From JACKPD01 sp034003145 (GTDB taxonomy: Bacteria; Spirochaetota; Spirochaetia; CADAEX01), in contig JAVEZE010000030.1 in NCBI GenBank assembly GCA_034003145.1, forward strand, positions 1 through 19,934: a stretch of DNA of 19,934 nucleotides, given 5' to 3'. Numbering within the stretch: the stretch's first letter is position 1; each line of letters starts with the position of its first letter. The notes below the pieces were generated by a model that saw only the letters and a list, made by a program, of their open reading frames with translations, was not told the origin of the DNA and searched no databases. A program made the translations under genes and the position numbers. Of this stretch, positions 8,043-13,836 are shown one piece after another.

Positions 8043-8069
8043 CTGCTCAAAAGCACATACAGGGAGCTT
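8043..8069 (+). pseudogene. Short relic of glutamine synthetase III
   Basis: The 27 bases match 15694-15720 in the glnN gene at 25 positions. In the glnN frame they read LLKSTYREL against LPKSTYKEL in the intact enzyme. A TAA lies two codons upstream in the same frame (8037-8039) and similarity ends abruptly downstream, so it is a fragment, not a gene. The match is short but too good for chance in 20 kb by a rough estimate. Confidence 0.55.
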
Positions 8070-8105
8070 CATTATTCTGGAGGTGGGGGAGCTCTGAGGG
8101 GGATC

Positions 8106-8144
8106 AAAAAAGCTGTTGAGACTGAATACTCATGTCTCAACAGC
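8106..8144 (-). terminator. Intrinsic terminator of the peroxiredoxin gene
   Basis: Read on the minus strand, an 11-bp perfect stem (GCTGTTGAGAC / GTCTCAACAGC) with an 11-base loop is followed by six T. It starts 14 bases after the stop codon. Confidence 0.92.
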
Positions 8145-8157
8145 CTTGTAATACAAT

Positions 8158-8883
8158 CTAATCGTCAAAAGCCATGCTGGTGTTCCACTCTTTCCAGACA
8201 TTCCCTACAAGATCGGGGCCTGGTTTAAGTGTTTTCTTTCCGGGTTTCCATCCTGACGGTGTTGCCTCGGTACCCTTTTTCTCCCGTACAAGCTGGAACG
8301 CCTGAATCTGGCGAAAGGTTTCACTTACATTTCTTCCTACGGGAGGAGTGAGAACTTCAAATCCCTGTATGACTCCGTCCGGATCAATCAGGAACCGGCC
8401 TCTTGTTTCCACACCTGAATCTGCGTCATAAACACCGTAGGCTGTACCAATTGCCCCGCCTCCGTCTGAAAGCATGGGATATGGCACTCCCCCTTCAACC
8501 ATTTTTGATATTTCGTGATCATTCCACATTTTATGAACAAAAACACTGTCAACACTCATAGAGAGGACAGTTACTCCGAGTTTCTCAAACTCAGGATATT
8601 TTTCGGCGACCGCCGATATTTCTGTTGCTCAAACAAATGTAAAATCACCTGGGTAGAAACACAGTACTACCCATTTGCCGATGTATTCCGATAATTTGAC
8701 TTCGACAAATTTCCCTTTATGATAAGCAGCAGCTGTAAAGTCTGGTGCTTTTTGTCCGACTTTAATCATAGGTCTTTTCTCCTCCATTTTTTCTGTCTGG
8801 GCTTTAGAGACTGCGGGTTTGGATTCTCCACCCACTGGTCCGCTTTTTGGTCTCTGGCAACCTGGTTTAAATTCTTCAGGCAC
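8158..8883 (-). CDS. prxU: Selenocysteine peroxiredoxin (AhpC/PrxU type), UGA read as Sec
   Basis: The minus strand encodes one AhpC/TSA peroxiredoxin interrupted only by an in-frame UGA at 8631-8629. The UGA replaces the peroxidatic Cys in FYPGDFTFV-C-ATE. Both sides stay in one frame, and the downstream part (ATEISAVAEKYPEFEKLG, then MSVDSVFVHKMW) is fully conserved, which argues against decay. A SECIS-like hairpin follows at once. The product is 241 residues with Sec at position 85, or 47 if counted from the internal MIKVG start. It would reduce peroxides in the cytosol. The resolving Cys is absent: VCPANW of AhpC is ATPSGW here. Remaining Cys are C9 (PGCQRP) and C75 (VVLCFYPG). I chose GTG 8883 because AAGGAGG lies 5 bases upstream and relic DNA begins just beyond; ATG 8769 (MIKVG) behind GGAGGAG is the alternative. 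Confidence 0.9.
8596..8619 (-). promoter_or_regulatory. Bacterial SECIS-like hairpin
   Basis: On the mRNA, UCGGC pairs with GCCGA around a GGUC tetraloop, extended by AUA/UAU pairing across A bulges. The loop begins 17 bases after the UGA. E. coli fdhF has the same GGUC apical loop 18 bases after its UGA, so sequence and spacing fit a SelB-binding element. Confidence 0.85.
8629..8631 (-). other. In-frame UGA selenocysteine codon
   Basis: This triplet sits exactly at the peroxidatic cysteine position of the AhpC family (residue 47 in standard numbering). It should be decoded as Sec by SelB and tRNA-Sec, which are not in the window. Confidence 0.88.
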
Positions 8884-8904
8884 ACAAACCTCCTTATTAT
8901 TATT

Positions 8905-9010
8905 AACTGACTGAACGGAACTGTCATTTCCGCAGTTTGCAGTTTTTCCGCCGGGAACCGGGTTTCCCCGCACTCCGGCACAATTTTCCAGCTAAACAGA
9001 GCAATCCTGA
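8905..9010 (+). repeat. Second decayed copy of the activator upstream region
   Basis: This stretch aligns almost continuously with 13682-13790 upstream of the NifA-like gene. It shares the blocks GGAACTGT, GTTTGCAG, TTTTCCG, CGGGTTTCCCC and AATTTTCCA. The inverted TTCC/GGAA elements are kept, but the TATAAT of the intact copy is CACAAT here, so the promoter is probably dead. It lies immediately upstream of the peroxiredoxin gene, which reads away on the other strand, and explains why the coding region should not be extended past 8883. Confidence 0.78.
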
Positions 9011-9118
9011 TTATTTAACTGGAAACTCCGCTGTTAATTCAGTATATGGCAGGGGTAGTTTGCTGTCAAGAAGAGAGAGGATTTTGACGTTACTTAACAA
9101 CAAACCTTCGGCGGCTAA

Positions 9119-9331
9119 CAATCACATATTAAAAACAGGGACGACTGCTCAGTTCTTCCTGAGAAAATAATAGAAAACGAGTTGTTAGGGTATGAAAAAG
9201 GGGCTTTTACCGGAGCGCTTAAACTTGTAACCAGAGGAACAATATTCCTTGATGAAATTGGAAACCTCTCTCCTGCGGCACAAGTAAAACTGCTTAGAAA
9301 AAATTTCGATAAAATCCAAAATGCAGACTAA
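9119..9331 (+). pseudogene. AAA+ fragment of a sigma54 activator
   Basis: Bases 9146-9298 align with 14617-14790 of the intact activator with one 21-base in-frame deletion. The open frame (stops at 9116-9118 and 9329-9331) reads LPEKIIENELLGYEKGAFTG, then TRGTIFLDEIGNLSPAAQVK. The sigma54-contacting GAFTGA loop and Walker B are kept; Walker A, the GAF domain, the HTH and a credible start are missing. It is a gene remnant in the same orientation as the intact gene, on the far side of the importer operon. Bases 9011-9118 show no clear similarity to anything else in the window. Confidence 0.85.
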
Positions 9332-9337
9332 GGCATC

Positions 9338-10429
9338 TTAGTAAATCAGGGTTTTTGTTTCTTTGTTGTAGAAGGATATTTTGTTTTTTTCAAAGTTAAG
9401 TTCTACCTGATCATCCATTGCAAGGGTTGTGAATCCGGATACTTTTACAGTAATGTGGGTTTCACCTTTAATAACATTCATTATAGTTTCGCTTCCAGCC
9501 GGTAGAACAGAATAAATTCTATATTCACCTGAATCTATTTTCTTTATCCCGATATCTTCTGCCCTTATTCCCGCAATTATATTTTTATCTCTCAAATCAA
9601 CATCAGAAGGGATTTTATTTAACGGGATTACAACATCGCTGTTTTTAAAATAGTCAGTACCTCCGTCAGACGAAATACCGCCTTCCACCAGATTTATTCT
9701 TGGGCTGCCGACAAATTTCGCAACAAAGAGATTCGCAGGTTTCAGGTACAACTTTTCAGGAGTTGCGCTTTGTATTACTTTTCCTTCATTCATAACAATA
9801 ATTCTGTCGGAAAGTGTTAAAGCCTCAACCTGATCATGGGTAACATAAACAGAAGTTGCATTTAGTTCCTTGTGAAGCCTTTTAAGTTCAAATCTCATAT
9901 CTACCCTGAGCATAGCATCAAGATTTGAAAGAGGTTCATCCATCAAAAAAACAGCAGACTCTGCAGCAATCATTCTTGCAAGCGCGACCCTCTGCTGCTG
10001 CCCTCCTGAAAGTTCGCTCGGGTACCTCCCCTCGTATCCTGTCAGCTGAACCTTTTCCAAAACATCTTTTACCTTTTTATTTATTTTCTCTTTTCCGATT
10101 TTCCTGGTTTCAAGTCCCAGGGAAATATTTCTCCTTACAGTCATATGGGGCCAGAGTGCATAACTTTGAAACATAAATCCCAGATTTCTCTGTTCCGGGG
10201 GAACATAAACACCTGCTTCCTTTGAAAAAAGAGTTTTTCCGTTTGAGAAAAGCTCTCCTGAACTAGGCTCTTCAAGACCTGCAATCATCCTTAGTGTTGT
10301 TGTTTTCCCGCATCCTGAAGGACCAAGAAGAGTAAGAAATTCCCCTTCTTTTATTGAAAGATCCATATTATCGACAGCAGCTATTTTTCCATATTTTTTT
10401 GTAATTTTTTTAAGTTCAATTTTTTCCAT
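9338..10429 (-). CDS. ABC importer ATPase, Fe(3+)/FbpC-PotA type
   Basis: This 363-residue ATPase powers the importer. Walker A is GPSGCGKTT (residues 36-44), followed by the Q-loop FMFQSYALWPH, signature LSGGQQQRVALARM, Walker B AVFLMDEPLSNLDA and switch His in YVTHDQ. A C-terminal TOBE-like regulatory part follows from about residue 240. Length and order match FbpC/PotA/MalK-like subunits. It is the last gene of the operon: only 3 bases (ACT) separate its ATG from the permease stop, and the Shine-Dalgarno GGGG lies inside the permease end, so translation is probably coupled. Confidence 0.95.
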   Translation of the reverse strand: MEKIELKKITKKYGKIAAVDNMDLSIKEGEFLTLLGPSGCGKTTTLRMIAGLEEPSSGELFSNGKTLFSKEAGVYVPPEQRNLGFMFQSYALWPHMTVRRNISLGLETRKIGKEKINKKVKDVLEKVQLTGYEGRYPSELSGGQQQRVALARMIAAESAVFLMDEPLSNLDAMLRVDMRFELKRLHKELNATSVYVTHDQVEALTLSDRIIVMNEGKVIQSATPEKLYLKPANLFVAKFVGSPRINLVEGGISSDGGTDYFKNSDVVIPLNKIPSDVDLRDKNIIAGIRAEDIGIKKIDSGEYRIYSVLPAGSETIMNVIKGETHITVKVSGFTTLAMDDQVELNFEKNKISFYNKETKTLIY

Positions 10430-10432
10430 AGT

Positions 10433-12232
10433 TTACCCCAAATTCATCGTGTTTTCAGATTTTCTATTTACAAAAACTCTTATCAGTACATTCGCAATTA
10501 TTATGATCATCAGGAGAATCAGTGTTACTGCATTTGAATGCTGTTCCTGCTCCTGTGTTTCATAAGCAAAAATCATTGTAGTTAAAAGTCTTGTAGAAGG
10601 TGTTACAAGCAGTATTACAAGCGACAACTCTCTCATCGCTGTTATAAATGTCAAAATCATACCGGATAAAAAACCGCTTTTGCACAAGGGAAGAATTATA
10701 AAGCGGAATCTTTTTACAAAAGGTATTCCCTGTATACTTGCTGTCTCTTCGAGAGATTTATCAACCTGAAGCATGGCACTTATTCCCGAACGGGATGAGA
10801 ATGGAAGGTTTTTGACAATTACAATCAAAACCATAAGGGAAAAGGTTCCGTACAAAGCAGGAATCGGTCCCACGGATCTAGAAAACATGCTCAAATATAT
10901 TGCACTGAAGGCAATACTGGGAAAAACATAAGGTGCAAAAGCAATCCCCTCAATAAGCTGGGAAAGTTTTGTTCCCCTGTTTTTAACAACAGTGTATCCA
11001 ATTAAAAGTCCAAGAAAAGCATTTACAACTGCTGCTATGACACCCAGTTTAATACTGTTAAAAATACCTCCGATAATTCCTTTATTCTTGAATACACCGG
11101 GTTCACCGCTGGAGATAGTAGCATCACTCTCTCCTGTCCAAAAGTGAGTGGTAAAGTTTGAAAAAGAGTAATCATCAGGCAGAAGCATGAAAGTGCTCAA
11201 CGCAAGCATTACTATAGGAAAAACGATCAGACAAACTATTAATATAACAAGAGCGGCAATGAGGAAAGGTCTTAATTTCCCGAGTTTCATGGGGCTGGAT
11301 CTAAATCCCTTACCCTTCATTGTTACAAAACTCTTTCTTACACCTATTATTTTGTTGTTTATTGAGATAAAAGTTGCTGCTAGAATAATCAGAACCAGGG
11401 CAAGGACAAAACCGTCTCCCATATTTCTTGCATTTATCATAGCGTAAATCTGAGTAGGGATTGTAAAAAACCTCACAGGAAGACCCAGAAGCGCCGGAGT
11501 CCCGAAAGTACCCATGCTTCTTGTCACTGTAAGAACAAATGAGGATCCGAGAGCGGGAAGAACAAGAGGAAACGTTATTTTCCTCAGTATCTGAGATCTT
11601 GTCATTCCCTCTATGGCACCGGCCTCCTCAAGTTCTGAATCTATTGTTCTAAGAGCCCCTGACATTAACAAAAATGTATATGAATAATAATGGAGAGCCA
11701 GACAGATAACTATAGGGATAAAACCGTAAGAAAGCCAGTCAGGAATATTTAATCCAAAAAGAGATGTTATAACCCCGGCGTGTCCTCCTGTCCTTGTATT
11801 CTGGAAAAAGAGCTGCCATGCCAGAGCTATTACCCACGACGGAATCATATATGGAACAACAATTATGGTCTGGAAAAATTTCCTGTAAGGAATATCAGTC
11901 CTTACAAAAAGCCAGGCAAGAAGAGAGCCCACAACCATTGCTATTAATGTTACTGAGACACCGACCTTTATACTGTTTAAAAAAGGTTTAAGAAAAAGAG
12001 ATTGAGTCAAATCACTGTTAAACATTCTTTTATAATGAAATAATGTAAAAGCTCCCTCTTCTGCGCCCCGTTCCAGACGCAGATCATAGGACTGATATGT
12101 CAGGGTTGTATAAATCATCTGAACAAATGGCACCACAATTAAAAACGCAAAAACTGCTACAAAAATAATTGAAAGGATAATCTCTGGCTTTGATTTTAAT
12201 TTTGATGTATAGAATTGGATTTTCTGCTGCAT
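10433..12232 (-). CDS. Fused two-domain ABC permease, FbpB/AfuB type
   Basis: This ~599-residue membrane protein has about 12 membrane segments and two binding-protein-dependent permease domains in one chain, as in FbpB. Each half carries its EAA coupling loop for the ATPase: EAGAIEGMTRSQILRKITFP in the first and EETASIQGIPFVKRFRFIIL in the second. I start at ATG 12232 (MQQKIQF) because AGGGA lies 7 bases upstream. A TTG at 12268 would add 12 residues but lies inside the terminator hairpin that precedes the gene. It forms the membrane channel of the importer with the flanking genes. Confidence 0.93.
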   Translation of the reverse strand: MQQKIQFYTSKLKSKPEIILSIIFVAVFAFLIVVPFVQMIYTTLTYQSYDLRLERGAEEGAFTLFHYKRMFNSDLTQSLFLKPFLNSIKVGVSVTLIAMVVGSLLAWLFVRTDIPYRKFFQTIIVVPYMIPSWVIALAWQLFFQNTRTGGHAGVITSLFGLNIPDWLSYGFIPIVICLALHYYSYTFLLMSGALRTIDSELEEAGAIEGMTRSQILRKITFPLVLPALGSSFVLTVTRSMGTFGTPALLGLPVRFFTIPTQIYAMINARNMGDGFVLALVLIILAATFISINNKIIGVRKSFVTMKGKGFRSSPMKLGKLRPFLIAALVILIVCLIVFPIVMLALSTFMLLPDDYSFSNFTTHFWTGESDATISSGEPGVFKNKGIIGGIFNSIKLGVIAAVVNAFLGLLIGYTVVKNRGTKLSQLIEGIAFAPYVFPSIAFSAIYLSMFSRSVGPIPALYGTFSLMVLIVIVKNLPFSSRSGISAMLQVDKSLEETASIQGIPFVKRFRFIILPLCKSGFLSGMILTFITAMRELSLVILLVTPSTRLLTTMIFAYETQEQEQHSNAVTLILLMIIIIANVLIRVFVNRKSENTMNLG

Positions 12233-12252
12233 CTGTATTTCCCTATTAATTG

Positions 12253-12284
12253 AAAAAGGACTATCCAACAGGGGACAGTCCTTT
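12253..12284 (-). terminator. Intra-operon terminator after the binding-protein gene
   Basis: On the minus strand AAAGGACT and AGTCCTTT form an 8-bp stem with a 14-base loop, followed by T residues. It lies 12 bases after the binding-protein stop and before the permease. Such a site would leave more transcript of the binding protein than of the membrane parts, a common stoichiometry device in importers. Confidence 0.8.
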
Positions 12285-12295
12285 GATTTTTATTA

Positions 12296-13543
12296 TTATT
12301 CGGCTGTTTCTTTCATCCAGAAATCCTGTACTTTAGGTCCGTCATACCACATAAACTCAGGATCAACTGTCCACATATTCATTTTATCCCAGTCTTTGAC
12401 ATCAGGCGCAACAGGCATTGTTTTCAAAGGACTCATAGCACCAGCAAAGTAGTAGGGTGCCATTCCCTGAAGTATCTTGACAGATTCCCCTTCTGTATAG
12501 GGTTCTTCAATTTTCATATCACTTGTAACATCAGGATTTCCGAGAAGATATGCTGTAAAGAGCTTCGCAGCATTCGGATGGGGAGCCTGTCTTGCGATTG
12601 ACATATATGTAGGATAAATAACACCATCTGCAGGCTCGAGAGGAAACATTATACCGTTAACATAATCTTTATTTCTGTTATAGCTTGCGCCATATGCGAG
12701 GGGACCGATTGCAATCGGAGCGTTTTTCTGTCCCTTCTGCCCTGAAGCTTTTGCGACTCCCCCTCCTGACTTAAGAATAACCAGATCATTGTGGATAAGC
12801 CTGTAAAGCCATTCATAACCTGCATCCGGCACACCTTCTGAAAGAACAAGCTTTTCACCTGAAAATTTCTTATATGCTTTCTCCATTTCATCAGCATGCT
12901 GAACAATTGTTGCAATACCCATGAGATTTGAAAGAGATGCAAGAGGGTTCTTGATTACAACTTTCCCTCTATATTTCTCTGTTGTAAGTTCCCAGAGATT
13001 ATTAATAGGCTGTGACTCATGATTTTCCATGTTGTACATGAATACAATAGCTTCATTTATCCTTACAAGAAGAGGGTCTTTGTTTTCCCTGGAAATATTG
13101 TCGGCATGAGTAGACGGGACAAAGTTTACAATCCTGTTTTTCTCTAAAAGCTCAAAGTAATAATTTCCGCTTCCCCCGGTTGTAATGATATCAGCATTAT
13201 AAAGCCCTGCATCCTGTTCCTGAATTGTTTTTTCAAATGTCTTTACAGAACCAAGGTCAAAACTCTCTACCTTTATTTCAGGATATATTTTAGAAAATTC
13301 CGCTCCTGCACTCGCTATTCTTGATGAAGAGGCATACACAACAACAGATCCTTCCTGTTTTGCTTTTTCAATAATTTCATCCCAGTCCTGGTCTTTATCA
13401 TAGATACCAAGTTTTGCATCTTTAGCCCAGGCATCCATTTCAGGAGGATATCCCTCTTTTGGTTTTTCTTTACTCCCCCCGGCAAAAACAGCAGCAGGAA
13501 AAAGCATAAACACGACAAGCAAAAATAATATAGTCTTTTTCAT
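12296..13543 (-). CDS. Periplasmic binding protein of Fe(3+)-type importer (AfuA-like)
   Basis: This 415-residue protein begins with a Sec signal (MKK, hydrophobic core, AAVFA) and the mature end AGGSKEKPKE. The body shows the family-1 / Fe(3+)-type binding fold: GSVVVYASSSR near residue 66, KVESFDLGS, ADIITTGG and YRGKVVIKNP. It captures the substrate and delivers it to the permease. Iron is only one option: COG1840 relatives also bind phosphonates, sugar phosphates or polyamines, and the ligand tyrosines cannot be fixed by eye. It is first in the operon, with AGGAG 9 bases before ATG 13543. The promoter region is shared with the divergent activator. Confidence 0.9.
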   Translation of the reverse strand: MKKTILFLLVVFMLFPAAVFAGGSKEKPKEGYPPEMDAWAKDAKLGIYDKDQDWDEIIEKAKQEGSVVVYASSSRIASAGAEFSKIYPEIKVESFDLGSVKTFEKTIQEQDAGLYNADIITTGGSGNYYFELLEKNRIVNFVPSTHADNISRENKDPLLVRINEAIVFMYNMENHESQPINNLWELTTEKYRGKVVIKNPLASLSNLMGIATIVQHADEMEKAYKKFSGEKLVLSEGVPDAGYEWLYRLIHNDLVILKSGGGVAKASGQKGQKNAPIAIGPLAYGASYNRNKDYVNGIMFPLEPADGVIYPTYMSIARQAPHPNAAKLFTAYLLGNPDVTSDMKIEEPYTEGESVKILQGMAPYYFAGAMSPLKTMPVAPDVKDWDKMNMWTVDPEFMWYDGPKVQDFWMKETAE

Positions 13544-13586
13544 CTTTATAAACTCCTTATTTAAATTTTTAATTTTGTTCTATTAT

Positions 13587-13619
13587 TATAATGATCATCC
13601 CATAATTATGATTTGTCAA
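13587..13619 (-). promoter_or_regulatory. Importer promoter with partial Fur-like box
   Basis: On the minus strand TTGACA (13619-13614) is followed 17 bases on by GATCAT as a weak -10. A true TATAAT is present but 23 bases away. The -10 area overlaps TATAATGATCAT (plus strand 13587-13598), which agrees with the first half of the Fur consensus but not the second half. Iron control is possible, not shown. Confidence 0.35.
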
Positions 13620-13623
13620 GAAA

Positions 13624-13658
13624 GTTTCAGACAGAAACAATATTGCATATATTGTTTC
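13624..13658. promoter_or_regulatory. Operator-like array of GTTTC/GAAAC half-sites
   Basis: GAAACAATAT (13634-13643) and ATATTGTTTC (13649-13658) form a perfect 10-bp inverted repeat with a 5-base spacer. A further GTTTC at 13624-13628 pairs with the first GAAAC, again across 5 bases. The array sits just upstream of the importer -35 box and between the divergent genes, as expected for a shared regulator site. Confidence 0.65.
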
Positions 13659-13681
13659 ATTTCCGTAATCACATAAGGGGA

Positions 13682-13790
13682 AACTGATACTGACAGGAAC
13701 TGTTATTTACGCTGTTTGCAGGTTTTCCGCAGGAAATCGGGTTTCCCCCGCCATCCGGTATAATTTTCCAACGAAACGGCAATTCTGTTG
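13682..13790 (+). repeat. Activator upstream region, intact copy of dispersed repeat
   Basis: This segment has a decayed counterpart at 8905-9010. It holds TATAAT at 13759-13764 (no clear -35) and alternating TTTCC/GGAAA elements at about 13723-13746 that could form either of two mutually exclusive hairpins. The best-kept blocks are those around these elements. Confidence 0.65.
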
Positions 13791-13811
13791 TAAAATAAGC
13801 TTGAAATTTCA

Positions 13812-13827
13812 CCTACAAATTTGTAGG
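13812..13827 (+). promoter_or_regulatory. 16-bp perfect palindrome covering the ribosome site
   Basis: CCTACAAATTTGTAGG is its own reverse complement, and its right end contains the AGG of the Shine-Dalgarno AGGA used by the activator ATG at 13837. It could bind a dimeric repressor as DNA or fold in mRNA to hide the ribosome site. The decayed copy at 2128-2198 has lost the symmetry. Confidence 0.6.
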
Positions 13828-13836
13828 ATATATTCC

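Larger units (their letters stand above)
7839..8157. other. 319-base intergenic stretch
   Basis: Apart from the reductase promoter, a 27-base glnN-like fragment (8043-8069) and the peroxiredoxin terminator (8106-8144), I see no gene or RNA here. Both flanking genes are on the minus strand. Confidence 0.55.

Noticed and set aside
8158..8973. Peroxiredoxin read as a frameshifted or nonsense pseudogene made of two ORFs
   Set aside because: Both halves are in the same frame, the only lesion is a UGA exactly at the catalytic Cys, sequence after it is fully conserved, and a SECIS-like hairpin follows.
8884..8973. N-terminal extension of the peroxiredoxin to the upstream ATG at 8973
   Set aside because: The DNA from 8905 is homologous to the non-coding activator leader, and a strong ribosome site directs GTG 8883.
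9047..9064. Sigma54-like TGGCA...TTTGCT upstream of the AAA+ relic
   Set aside because: The GG-to-GC step is 14 bases instead of 12, a spacing that sigma54 does not accept.
8937..9170. Small plus-strand ORF (77 codons)
   Set aside because: It runs across the leader relic and then into the AAA+ relic out of frame; no start signal or recognisable protein.
12233..12268. TTG start at 12268 for the permease
   Set aside because: The codon is inside the terminator hairpin; ATG 12232 has AGGGA at 7 bases.
13801..13836. TTG start at 13801 for the activator
   Set aside because: It has no ribosome site and would put the palindrome and AGGA inside the coding region; ATG 13837 is well spaced from AGGA.
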